NCBI GenBank assembly: GCA_001804785.1
Contig: MHBG01000064.1
Location: 49,296 to 113,295, forward strand
Direction: 5' to 3'
Length of the DNA stretch: 64,000 nt
From: Lentisphaerae bacterium GWF2_45_14
GTDB taxonomy: Bacteria; Verrucomicrobiota; Lentisphaeria; Victivallales; GWF2-45-14
Shown here piece after piece: positions 1 through 8,090 of the stretch; the first letter of the stretch is position 1, and each line of letters begins with the position of its first letter. Under the pieces are notes generated by a model. It saw nothing but the letters and a program-made list of their open reading frames with translations, was not told where the DNA came from and made no database searches. The translations under genes were made by a program, and so were the position numbers.

Positions 1-590
1 CATTTACCCTTACGGGCGAGTCCAACGACTACTTGGGGAAAGGGCTTTCTGGCGGAAGGATTATCGTAAAACCGCCGAAAAATATAGAAAATCCTGAAAA
101 AAACGTCATTGCCGGAAACGTCCTTCTTTACGGCGCCACCGGAGGCGAAGTTTATATAAACGGACGAGCGGGTGAACGTTTTGCGATACGTAACAGCGGC
201 GCCGTCGCTGTAGTCGAGGGTGTCGGAGATCATGGCTGCGAATATATGACGGGCGGACGCGTAGTGGTTATCGGACCGACCGGCGTCAACTTCGCCGCGG
301 GGATGAGCGGTGGGATAGCCTATGTCTACGATCAGGACTTCAATGAAAAATGCAATCTTGACATGGTCGACCTTGACCCGGTCCTTTTTGATGAGGACAG
401 GAACGAACTCCGCGCCATGATAGAAAAGCATCTCGAATACACTGGAAGTCCGATGGCGAAGATAATCCTTGATGACTGGGAAAATGAGGCCCCGAAATTT
501 GTAAAGGTATTCCCGGTAGAATACAAGAAAGTGCTCGGCAAGATGATTAAGGAGGACGAGGAAGTTAAACGCGAAGTAATGCTTTACTAG
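1..590 (+). CDS. gltB: Glutamate synthase large (alpha) subunit, C-terminal fragment
   Basis: This is the 3' end of a gene that begins before the window; the open frame runs from base 3 with no start of its own. About 195 residues are visible, and they match the GXGXG beta-helix domain at the C-terminus of the NADPH-dependent glutamate synthase alpha subunit. Near the edge is the family sequence [11 protein letters not shown], followed by repeated glycine-rich turns ([32 protein letters not shown]). The full enzyme takes ammonia from glutamine and makes glutamate from 2-oxoglutarate in the cytoplasm. The gltD gene follows after about 36 nt, so the two subunits are very likely co-transcribed. 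The catalytic glutaminase and FMN domains lie outside the window and cannot be judged. Confidence 0.96.
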   Translation, partial: FTLTGESNDYLGKGLSGGRIIVKPPKNIENPEKNVIAGNVLLYGATGGEVYINGRAGERFAIRNSGAVAVVEGVGDHGCEYMTGGRVVVIGPTGVNFAAGMSGGIAYVYDQDFNEKCNLDMVDLDPVLFDEDRNELRAMIEKHLEYTGSPMAKIILDDWENEAPKFVKVFPVEYKKVLGKMIKEDEEVKREVMLY

Positions 591-626
591 TTATAATATA
601 AAATTCAGATATGACAGGAAATGAAA

Positions 627-2048
627 ATGGGAAATCCTAGAGGTTTTATTGATGTGGAACGCAAAGATGCCGGGTACAGGCCGGTATATCAACGCATACG
701 CGATTACAAGGAAGTAGAAAAACGCCTGAGTCCGGAGGAAATAAAACTCCAGTCCTCACGATGCATGGATTGCGGAATCCCTTTCTGTCACGGCTGCGGC
801 TGTCCGCTCGGAAATATAGTACCTGAGTTCAACGATCTCGTTTACAGCGGTAGATGGAAAGAGGCTCTCCAGATAATTTATTCATCGAATAACTTTCCCG
901 AATTTACGGGAAGGATTTGCCCGGCGCTCTGTGAGGCCGCCTGTACCTCAGGATTGAATGGAGATCCTGTTTCAATAAGACAGATAGAGCTTGCCGTAAT
1001 AGAAAAAGGTTATGAAGACGGAATAATAAAACCCGAACCGCCTGAAAAACGCACAGGTAAAAAAGTCGCCGTCGTGGGCTCCGGCCCGGCAGGGCTTGCC
1101 ACAGCGGACGACCTGAACAAGATGGGTCACAGCGTTACAGTGTTTGAACGGGAACGGAATCCGGGCGGCCTACTGCGTTACGGCATACCCGATTTTAAAC
1201 TTGATAAAAGAGTCATCGACCGCCGCGTAGAGATAATGAAACGCGAAGGCATCATCTTCGAGACTCACGTTAATATCGGCTCCGATATTTCGGCGAGGTT
1301 CCTCATGGACCGCTTTGACGCCGTTTGCATAACCTGCGGCGCAAAAATACCGAGAGATCTTCCTGTTCCAGGCAGGGAATTGAAGAACGTTCATTTTGCG
1401 ATGGACTTTCTATGGCAGCAAAACTGTCGCGTGTCCGGCGAAAAGTTTGAAGAGAAAGACATCCTGGCCTCCGGATTGAAGGTCCTTGTAATCGGCGGCG
1501 GTGATACCGGCTCCGACTGCGTGGGCACCTCCATACGTCAGGAAGCCGCTTCCGTGACGCAGATAGAGATTATGCCAGAGCCTCCCGAATCGCGCGATTC
1601 TTCGACCCCGTGGCCGATGTGGCCTTACCAGAAGCGCAGCTCCAGCAGTCACAAAGAAGGCTGTACGAGAATGTGGGACATCCTCACCAAGAGTTTTGAG
1701 GGCGACAGTGCGGGCAATGTGAGAAGGGTCAATGTTGTCAAAGTCGAATGGGAAATTGTCGACGGCAGACCTGTTAAATTCAAGGAAGTGCCCGGCAGCG
1801 AATTTGTGATAGAGGCCGACCTGGTGCTTCTCGCGATGGGCTTTACAGGGGCCGAGAAAAAAGGAGCCCTCGAACAGTTCGGAATAGAATTGGATAAACG
1901 CGGAAACGTCAAGGCTGATTCCGAATCCGGTCTTGCTGTGGGGAAAGTCTTTGCCGCCGGTGATGCTGCGAGCGGCGCCTCCCTGGTAGTGCGGGCAATC
2001 GCCGCCGGTAAAAAACTAGCCCAAAGCGTTAATAAGTTCCTGTCTTAA
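627..2048 (+). CDS. gltD: Glutamate synthase small (beta) subunit
   Basis: This 473-residue protein is the NADPH-oxidising subunit of glutamate synthase, which passes electrons through FAD and Fe-S clusters to GltB. Five cysteines (residues about 46-59) and a second Cys group (ICPALCEAAC) form the N-terminal Fe-S region. A GSGPAG dinucleotide fold near residue 149 binds FAD and a GGGDTG fold near 288 binds NADPH. Near the end, FAAGDAASG is the usual C-terminal FAD contact. I chose the second ATG, six bases after the first possible one, because AGGA lies 8 nt upstream of it and the protein then begins MGNPRGF, as relatives do. It is a normal length for GltD. The operon appears to end here; a weak GC-rich inverted repeat at 2084-2096 has no good T-run. 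Confidence 0.97.
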   Translation: MGNPRGFIDVERKDAGYRPVYQRIRDYKEVEKRLSPEEIKLQSSRCMDCGIPFCHGCGCPLGNIVPEFNDLVYSGRWKEALQIIYSSNNFPEFTGRICPALCEAACTSGLNGDPVSIRQIELAVIEKGYEDGIIKPEPPEKRTGKKVAVVGSGPAGLATADDLNKMGHSVTVFERERNPGGLLRYGIPDFKLDKRVIDRRVEIMKREGIIFETHVNIGSDISARFLMDRFDAVCITCGAKIPRDLPVPGRELKNVHFAMDFLWQQNCRVSGEKFEEKDILASGLKVLVIGGGDTGSDCVGTSIRQEAASVTQIEIMPEPPESRDSSTPWPMWPYQKRSSSSHKEGCTRMWDILTKSFEGDSAGNVRRVNVVKVEWEIVDGRPVKFKEVPGSEFVIEADLVLLAMGFTGAEKKGALEQFGIELDKRGNVKADSESGLAVGKVFAAGDAASGASLVVRAIAAGKKLAQSVNKFLS

Positions 2049-2488
2049 AAAAGAAATCAGGGGAAAATGGACTCTCTTTTATTGCTGCCGGGCAGCTTTA
2101 TAAGGGACCTCCATTCCTCTATTTTTCCCTTCGTCTTTATTTTTCTCAAATTTCGACACCTTTTTTTTGCACAATGAGGGAGAAAAATAGGTCATACAGG
2201 GAATAGTGGGTTGATATTATGGTGTGTAATGGTAACGTAAATGTGTTTATTTATTGAATAACGGGGGAGGAATAAAGTGCTCCCTTATCCTTGTTTCAAC
2301 AGGGGGTGCTCCGGGGTGCCCTTCTTGAGAAGTTACTTGTGTTGTCTGTCGGGATTTTCAGGTACTGTAAGTGACGGGGCGGAGCGCAGATTGAAGTTCG
2401 GCTGTTGCGTTTTGTTGAAATCCTGTAATTGTTTTGGAGGTAAAACCAAACTCTCGTTAAAGGCTTAAATTAACCAAGATGGAGCGTT
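2049..2488 (+). other. Long untranslated leader of the glycan operon
   Basis: This gap of 440 nt separates gltD from a fifteen-gene glycan operon and holds no convincing gene. The only open frame (63 codons) has no ribosome site and a composition unlike a protein. Two neighbouring hairpins can be drawn: GGGTGC (2304-2309) with GTGCCC (2316-2321), which needs two G-U pairs, and CTTCT/AGAAG at 2321-2332. A JUMPstart-like stretch follows at 2359-2389. TTGATA near 2210 with TAACGT sixteen bases later is a weak promoter candidate. Long leaders of this kind are usual in front of surface-polysaccharide operons that depend on a NusG-family antiterminator. Confidence 0.5.
2359..2389 (+). promoter_or_regulatory. 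JUMPstart/ops-like element before the glycan operon
   Basis: About 100 nt before the first glycan gene there is a stretch that lines up with the 3' two-thirds of the JUMPstart element known from enterobacterial polysaccharide operons. It contains CAGGTA, CTGT, AAG and GGGGCGGAGCG in the same order as JUMPstart (TGGTAGCTGTTAAG, then GGGGCGGTAGCG). Three single-base gaps are needed, one of them inside the ops core GGCGGTAGCG, which here reads GGCGG-AGCG. In known systems ops recruits RfaH, which suppresses termination across long operons. The comparison rests on memory of the consensus, and the organism is probably not a proteobacterium, so chance similarity is possible. Confidence 0.35.
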
Positions 2489-3487
2489 ATGCGGAAGGAA
2501 TTCATTAATTATTTCAGGAATCCGAAGACCGGCAATACCTTTGTTCTGAAAAACGAAGTGATTGAAGGCGATAGGATCAAGGCAGGTATTCTTTTTGATG
2601 AAAAATCAGGCAGAGAATGTCCCGTTGTAAACTATATTCCGCGATTTGTGGAGCCACATAATTACGCAGACAGTTTTGGCCTTGAATGGAATACTCATTT
2701 CGATACGCAGTATGATTATAAATCCAAACACTCAATCTCACAAGAACGCTTTGAAAAAGAGACAAAATGGGGATCTGACCTGACAGGGCAGTTGATTCTC
2801 GAAGCCGGTTGCGGTTCTGGGCGTTTCACCGCTTATGCGGCGGATACCGGAGCCACTGTTCTGTCATTTGATTACTCAAATGCGGTCGAGGCCAATTATA
2901 AATCAAACGGACAACGGGAAAATATTTGTATCTCGCAGGCGAACATATTTGACATGCCGTTCGAAGAAAATTCGTTTGATAAAATATACTGTATCGGCGT
3001 TATTCAGCATACGCCTGATCCTGAAAAAGCATTGAAGACCCTGGTCAGATATCTAAAGCCGGGCGGCAGTATTGTCACAGACATTTATCTCAAGAGCTTC
3101 ATAACCTGCGTAGTCAGCCCCAAATACATAGTGAGAGCCGTTACCAGGCATATGAACCCTGCAAAACTGTATAAGCTCTGCGTGAAATATGTTAATCTCA
3201 TGTGGCCGCTGGCCAGATTGATAAGCAGGATTCCCGCTATAGGCAAATCCCTGAACTGGCTCATGCTTGTGGCTGATTATTCCAGACTGCTTCCGGATGC
3301 CGATGACGCCACTCTCAAGGAATGGGCCTATCTTGATACATTCGATATGCTTTCTCCCAAATACGATATTCCGGCAACATTGAAGACGTACAAGCGCTGG
3401 CATGAAGAGGCCGGACTTGTCGATATCGATGTCCATTACGGATATAACGGGATTGAAGGCCGGGCTAAGAAACGGGTAACTGAATAG
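2489..3487 (+). CDS. Class I SAM-dependent methyltransferase, glycan-cluster type
   Basis: This 332-residue protein has a Rossmann methyltransferase core. Motif I, LEAGCGSGRF, sits near residue 104, an acidic motif II (VLSFDYS) follows, and the post-core element YLKPGGSIV is clear. The first 60 residues resemble the small Trm112-like module often placed before such domains (RNPKTGN, CPVVNYIPRF), but without its zinc cysteines. It is the first gene of the glycan operon, with GGAG just upstream of the ATG and only 7 nt before asnB. The substrate cannot be read from the sequence; a sugar or lipid-linked glycan is inferred from context. Confidence 0.85.
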   Translation: MRKEFINYFRNPKTGNTFVLKNEVIEGDRIKAGILFDEKSGRECPVVNYIPRFVEPHNYADSFGLEWNTHFDTQYDYKSKHSISQERFEKETKWGSDLTGQLILEAGCGSGRFTAYAADTGATVLSFDYSNAVEANYKSNGQRENICISQANIFDMPFEENSFDKIYCIGVIQHTPDPEKALKTLVRYLKPGGSIVTDIYLKSFITCVVSPKYIVRAVTRHMNPAKLYKLCVKYVNLMWPLARLISRIPAIGKSLNWLMLVADYSRLLPDADDATLKEWAYLDTFDMLSPKYDIPATLKTYKRWHEEAGLVDIDVHYGYNGIEGRAKKRVTE

Positions 3488-3494
3488 AGCCGAT

Positions 3495-5423
3495 ATGTGC
3501 GGAATTGTCGGAATAATAAATAAGACCAGCAGATTGTCAGGACGCTCCGTCTCTGACATGGCCGATGCAATAAAGCACCGCGGCCCTGACGGGTGGGGAT
3601 ATGCAGCGCTTAATCCCGGCAAATCTGATTCCATGATGACCCTGGAGGCGCCAGCCGCGAGCGCGAAGGTTTTTCTGGGACACCGCCGCTTGAGCATTAT
3701 AGATGTGGAAGGTTCGAAGCAGCCGCTCTCAAATGAGGACGGTTCCGTATGGATAACGTTCAACGGCGAAATTTATAATTACAGGGAACTCGCGGACGAC
3801 CTGCGTCGCAAGGGGCACACCCTGAAGGAGAAGGGAGATACGGAAGTCCTTGTCCATCTATGGGAAGAGTATGGCAGGAATATGACCGGATATCTCACCG
3901 GCATGTTCGCTTTTGCGATTTATGATACAAAACAGGATGTTCTCTTTCTCGCACGTGACCGCTTCGGGGAGAAACCACTTTTTTACTGGCATTCGGAGGA
4001 TACCTTTGCGTTTGCGTCCGAGCTCCAGGCCTTCTGGCGGCTGGAAAATTTTACGCATAACGTAAATGTTTCTGCGATTGGCCAGTTCTTCAAATATTGC
4101 TATATTCCTTCGCCTGATACGGTATATAAGAATGTATTCAGTCTTCAGCCGGGATGCTGTGCGGAATTTCGTAATTCCATGCTTTCCGTAAAGCATTATT
4201 GGAAGCCGTCTGTTTGCGGAGAGGATGCCGCTGTCGATATGGAAGAGCTTCAGGAGAAATTCGACAAAGCGGTTTCGCTGAGGATGATAGCGGATGTTCC
4301 GCTGGGGCTTTTTCTTTCTGGCGGAATTGATTCATCTCTGATTGCGGCTTCCATGGCGAAGCAGTCTGCTTTGCCGGTGAAAACTTTTACAGCGTCTACT
4401 GGTGAAAGTTGGTGTGATGAGTCGGAGACGGCGGCCCTTGTCGCGTCGCATTTAAATACTGAGCACCGTAAGTTTCTGATAAAGCCGGATTTTGTGGAAG
4501 TCAGTGAAATGCTTGCGAAACATTATGGTCAACCGTATGCCGACTATTCCAGTATTCCTACATATTACATCAGCCGCGAAACAAGAAAGCATGTCAAAGT
4601 GGCGCTTGGCGGCGATGGGGGTGATGAGTTGTTTGCCGGTTATGATAGATATGCGAATTTGAAATTAAGCCGCGCCGCAGGAACATTTCCGTATTTTCTG
4701 AGAAAGAACGCGGCGGTCCTTTTAAAATCTTTTCTGCCGAAATCCGTTTTTTCTCCATATCTTTTTGATTTCGCGTGCGTTGCAGGAGATGCAAGACAGC
4801 GCGGCGAGGAATATTCTCCGCTGTTTCACCAATATTGGCGGGACAAATGTTTTCAGAACGATTTTCTTCCGGAAATGAACGATGCCGGAAATGCCGATTT
4901 TTTCCGCTTTGCGGGATATTATGACGAGGCATTGTCGGTCGATCCGCTCGAGCGTTGGCTTGAGGCTGATCAGCGGATGCATCTTTGTGATGACATTCTG
5001 ACGAAGGTCGATATCGCCTCCATGTCCGTATCGCTGGAATGCCGGGCCCCGTTCCTGGACCATTCTTTTGCGGAATACGCCAACAGACTCAGCATATCCT
5101 CCAAGCTTCAGGGGCGATATACGAAGGCGGTGTTGCGGCAGCTTGCCGGGAAAAGACTTCCTCATCAGATAATAAATCTGCCCAAAAAGGGCTTTACGCT
5201 TCCGCTCGGCGACTGGTTCAGAAAGGAACTTAAAGAGTGGGGACATTCCATGATTTTCGACAATACAAATATTTGGAGCAGTTATCTTAAATCGGCTTCG
5301 GTCAAGAAGATGTGGGCGGAGCACCAGACTGGCAAGATGGAGCATTGCATGAGGCTCTGGATGATAATTTCATTAATATTGTGGGATAAACAATCACACG
5401 TCAATCCGCGTGAAGGCCTTTAA
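3495..5423 (+). CDS. asnB: Asparagine synthetase-type amidotransferase (first copy)
   Basis: This 642-residue enzyme has the two domains of glutamine-hydrolysing asparagine synthetase. Cys2, next to the initiator Met in MCGIVGI, is the glutaminase nucleophile, and FNGEIYNY binds glutamine. The synthetase domain has the ATP pyrophosphatase loop SGGIDSS near residue 274 and GGDGGDELFAGY further on. Family members make asparagine from aspartate, but in surface-glycan and exosortase-type clusters relatives amidate sugar acids or peptide parts of a glycan. A second, divergent copy lies 6 kb downstream in the same operon, which argues that at least one has a glycan role. The acceptor is unknown. 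Confidence 0.93.
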   Translation: MCGIVGIINKTSRLSGRSVSDMADAIKHRGPDGWGYAALNPGKSDSMMTLEAPAASAKVFLGHRRLSIIDVEGSKQPLSNEDGSVWITFNGEIYNYRELADDLRRKGHTLKEKGDTEVLVHLWEEYGRNMTGYLTGMFAFAIYDTKQDVLFLARDRFGEKPLFYWHSEDTFAFASELQAFWRLENFTHNVNVSAIGQFFKYCYIPSPDTVYKNVFSLQPGCCAEFRNSMLSVKHYWKPSVCGEDAAVDMEELQEKFDKAVSLRMIADVPLGLFLSGGIDSSLIAASMAKQSALPVKTFTASTGESWCDESETAALVASHLNTEHRKFLIKPDFVEVSEMLAKHYGQPYADYSSIPTYYISRETRKHVKVALGGDGGDELFAGYDRYANLKLSRAAGTFPYFLRKNAAVLLKSFLPKSVFSPYLFDFACVAGDARQRGEEYSPLFHQYWRDKCFQNDFLPEMNDAGNADFFRFAGYYDEALSVDPLERWLEADQRMHLCDDILTKVDIASMSVSLECRAPFLDHSFAEYANRLSISSKLQGRYTKAVLRQLAGKRLPHQIINLPKKGFTLPLGDWFRKELKEWGHSMIFDNTNIWSSYLKSASVKKMWAEHQTGKMEHCMRLWMIISLILWDKQSHVNPREGL

Positions 5424-5456
5424 TTTATACCAAAAACAGCAGGATGAGACTAAGAA

Positions 5457-6506
5457 GTGAATATAGAATTACTCAGCAGCCCCCTGGAGAGTCAATATAC
5501 TTCTTTTGTAGAGAGGAGTTCAGATGCCTCAATATATCACACCCTTGAATGGCGGGACGTTCTGCTTGATTCATACGGGTTTGCCCATCGCTGTCTTATT
5601 GCAGTGGAAGGCGGCGCTGTTTGCGGGGCCTTGCCGGTCTTTGAAGTAAAATCCTTGCTCCGCGGCTGCCGCGGGATTTCCATGCCGTTCAGCCACCTGA
5701 CCCCTGTTCTCGCAAATAACGTGAAGACCATGGATTCGTTGCTTATGGCGGCGAGGGATTTGGCATCCGAAAGAAAAATGTCATATATAGAGTTGCGGCA
5801 CGGTGTTCCGTTGGATAAGCCTTTCTGTCAGGATTTCTGCAATTACAATATAAGTCGCCTCGATTTGAAGAAAGAGAGTATTGACGATGTTTGGAAAAGC
5901 TTCAAGACGGCTATAAGGAATCAGACCAGAAAAGCAGAGAAAAACGGAGTTGAGATAAAAGTAGCCGAAAGTTCCGACGAGTATCGTACCTTTTATGACC
6001 TTGAGGCCGAAACTCGCAAATTTCAGGGAATGCCGATCTACCCGCTATCCCTCTTTTTGAACATATATGAAAAGCTGCACAAAGCCGGAAAGTCAAGGCT
6101 CGAACTGGCTTATTATAACGGAAAACCAATTGCCGGAGCTATGGCTTTCTTTTCGAATAAGAAGGCGATTTATGCATACGGCAGTTCCAAGAAAGACCGT
6201 GAATACATGCAGTTGTGCCCGAATAATATTCTTGTGTGGGACCTTATAAAATATTCTTATAACGCGGGCTGTGAGGTGTTTGATTTCGGATCAACATTTA
6301 TTCAGAACGAGGGATTGCTGCATTTTAAAAAGCAGTGGGGGACGGAAACTGTTCCGCTTTACTATTCGATTCTTTCGGAGAGAACCTCCCCGCCTGTGTT
6401 TAACCGGAGCGGATTTAAGGTGGGGCTTGTCAAAAAGCTCCTGAGATACTGTCCCATGCCGCTTTTTAAGGCTGTCGGTCCGTTTTTAATAAAGGAAAGT
6501 TGTTAA
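5457..6506 (+). CDS. FemAB-like GNAT-fold acyl/aminoacyl transferase
   Basis: This 349-residue protein resembles the FemAB-like family found with polysaccharide and XrtA/PEP-CTERM gene clusters. Typical sequences are SIYHTLEWRDVL near residue 25, the basic stretch AIRNQTRKAEKNG near 155, and a C-terminal half with KPIAGAMAFF and AYGSSKKDREYMQLCPNN. Such proteins have two GNAT-like folds; classical FemAB enzymes add amino acids to peptidoglycan, while cluster members are thought to modify glycans. I use the GTG start because AGGA lies about 12 nt upstream and the frame begins there. It overlaps the formyltransferase gene by one base. The precise reaction is not known. Confidence 0.82.
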   Translation: MNIELLSSPLESQYTSFVERSSDASIYHTLEWRDVLLDSYGFAHRCLIAVEGGAVCGALPVFEVKSLLRGCRGISMPFSHLTPVLANNVKTMDSLLMAARDLASERKMSYIELRHGVPLDKPFCQDFCNYNISRLDLKKESIDDVWKSFKTAIRNQTRKAEKNGVEIKVAESSDEYRTFYDLEAETRKFQGMPIYPLSLFLNIYEKLHKAGKSRLELAYYNGKPIAGAMAFFSNKKAIYAYGSSKKDREYMQLCPNNILVWDLIKYSYNAGCEVFDFGSTFIQNEGLLHFKKQWGTETVPLYYSILSERTSPPVFNRSGFKVGLVKKLLRYCPMPLFKAVGPFLIKESC

Positions 6507-7300
6507 TGCGCTTTAAAACTGTATTTATAGGGAATTCTACATCAATATACAGCGTAGCCTTTCTCAAAGAGCTCAACCGTATCGGCTTTGATGTATGTCT
6601 CATTGCCAGTTCCAGAAAAAATATTCTGAGCAGACGCAAGAATCTTTTTTCCAAAATATGGGCCGTCGTTTATAATTTTACTGTCGGGGAGATTGCAACC
6701 GGAATATGTTCTAAATTAGCCCGGTCGATTTTCAGAAGGACTTCCTGGGCTGCTGAGTGGCGAAATACATATTTTGTGGAAAATGCTGTTCCCGGATGCG
6801 AATATTGCTGCCCCGACAGCATAAACGATGCGGCGTTTGTAGAGAAAGTAAGACAGATGAAGCCGGACCTTATTCTCCTGCATTCATTCTCCGAAATACT
6901 GAAAGAGGAACTTATAGGAATTCCCGGAATGGGATGTTATAATTTTCATCCCGGCAGACTGCCGGGAAACAGAGGGCCCAACCCCATAGAGTGGACAGTC
7001 CTGACGAAGCAGAAAAGTATAGTTACTGATTGCCATCGGGTTACTCCCGCAATTGATGATGGCGCCGTTGTTGTTCACGAAGAACTTTCTCTTTCCGGAG
7101 TGCGTTCATGGAGTGAAGTTACCCGGCTGGCGAGAGAGTCCACCGCAAAGTGCTTGGCTTCTTTTCATGACGCGCTTGTCGCGGATAAACTCCTTCCGTT
7201 GCCGCTTGACGGCAGGAAGTGCTACAATCCGCGCCCGGGCGTTTTCCTGAAATATAAGGCTCACTTGCTTGCCCGTTTTATTTACAGGGGAATCAAATGA
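6506..7300 (+). CDS. Formyltransferase-family enzyme, probably sugar N-formyltransferase
   Basis: The protein (264 residues from the ATG that overlaps the previous stop as TAATG) has the N10-formyltetrahydrofolate transferase fold. The Asn-His pair is visible in NFHPGRLPGNRGPNP near residue 145, a form of the usual HxSLLPxxxG motif, and the catalytic Asp is likely the one in AIDDGAVVV near 185. It lacks the C-terminal RNA-binding domain of methionyl-tRNA formyltransferase. Its place between FemAB-like and deacetylase-like genes suggests that it formylates an amino group of a nucleotide sugar, as in some O-antigens. The upstream TTG is a possible start, but the ATG has the better-spaced AAAGGA. 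Confidence 0.85.
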   Translation: MRFKTVFIGNSTSIYSVAFLKELNRIGFDVCLIASSRKNILSRRKNLFSKIWAVVYNFTVGEIATGICSKLARSIFRRTSWAAEWRNTYFVENAVPGCEYCCPDSINDAAFVEKVRQMKPDLILLHSFSEILKEELIGIPGMGCYNFHPGRLPGNRGPNPIEWTVLTKQKSIVTDCHRVTPAIDDGAVVVHEELSLSGVRSWSEVTRLARESTAKCLASFHDALVADKLLPLPLDGRKCYNPRPGVFLKYKAHLLARFIYRGIK

Positions 7301-8073
7301 GAGACTTTACTTTTTACATGTATTCGGAATATCTTGACGCTCTGAAAAAGTCATATCCGGTCATGTTGAGATTTGATGAATTCATGGCTCCGGGATATGA
7401 AATACCCGAGTCTTTCTGTCTGATACGCCACGATATTGACCGCAATCCGGGCAACGCCCTGCGGATGGCTTTGCTCGAAAAAGAACTTGGTGTCAGGGCA
7501 ACATACTTTTTCAGGGTCAAGCCTCATGTTTTCAAACCTGATGTGATACGACAGATTGCCGATTCTGGACATGAAATAGGCTTTCACTATGAATCGTTGT
7601 CTGATGCGGCAGGCGATTATGAGAAAGCCTTGGATTTTTTCAAGAGAGACCTCGCAAAGTTAAGGGAGATAGCCGACGTCAGGACAATAGCCATGCACGG
7701 ACGGCCTCTCAGTCCTTTTGATAACAGGGACTTGTGGAAATCACCTCAAAACAAAGGCCTTCTTAAGAGTCTAGGGATACTGGGGGAAGTTTATCTGGAT
7801 ATCGACTACAGCAAAATAGCTTATATCTGCGATACCGGCAGAAACTGGCTTTCCGGCCGTTCCAACTTGAGGGATACGGTCAATTCTGAAATCAAAGCGG
7901 ATTTTAGTTTGTCAGGCGAGCTTATGGCAGCACTCCGCGACGGCAGATATCCCCGGCTCGTGTTCCAGATACACCCGGAACGCTGGAACGACAATATTTT
8001 CCTTTGGACTAAGCAGTTATGTCTTGATACTGCCGTGAATACGATAAAATTTTTCTATCGGAAGATACATTAA
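7297..8073 (+). CDS. Polysaccharide deacetylase-like (NodB-fold) protein
   Basis: The 258-residue protein has parts of the NodB deacetylase barrel. LIRHDID near residue 44 gives the metal-binding HD(x)D, and HEIGFHYE near residue 91 corresponds to the H-x3-H metal motif. A late histidine lies in VFQIHPERWND. The family removes acetyl groups from N-acetylated sugars with a divalent metal. There is no signal peptide, so it would act in the cytoplasm on a precursor rather than on the finished polymer. It overlaps the formyltransferase gene by ATGA; deacetylation followed by N-formylation of the same amino group would be a sensible pair, but this is inference. Confidence 0.83.
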   Translation: MRDFTFYMYSEYLDALKKSYPVMLRFDEFMAPGYEIPESFCLIRHDIDRNPGNALRMALLEKELGVRATYFFRVKPHVFKPDVIRQIADSGHEIGFHYESLSDAAGDYEKALDFFKRDLAKLREIADVRTIAMHGRPLSPFDNRDLWKSPQNKGLLKSLGILGEVYLDIDYSKIAYICDTGRNWLSGRSNLRDTVNSEIKADFSLSGELMAALRDGRYPRLVFQIHPERWNDNIFLWTKQLCLDTAVNTIKFFYRKIH

Positions 8074-8090
8074 ACTAAGAGGTTTTTTTT

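Noticed and set aside
2084..2096. Inverted repeat GCTGCC-GGCAGC after gltD as terminator
   Set aside because: The loop is too small for the full stem and there is no adequate T-run.
2277..2468. 63-codon open frame in the glycan leader
   Set aside because: No ribosome site, Cys/Ser-rich composition, no recognisable family; it overlaps the JUMPstart-like region and is more likely non-coding.
6506..7300. Methionyl-tRNA formyltransferase (fmt)
   Set aside because: Too short, no C-terminal tRNA-binding domain, no def gene beside it, and it is within a glycan operon.
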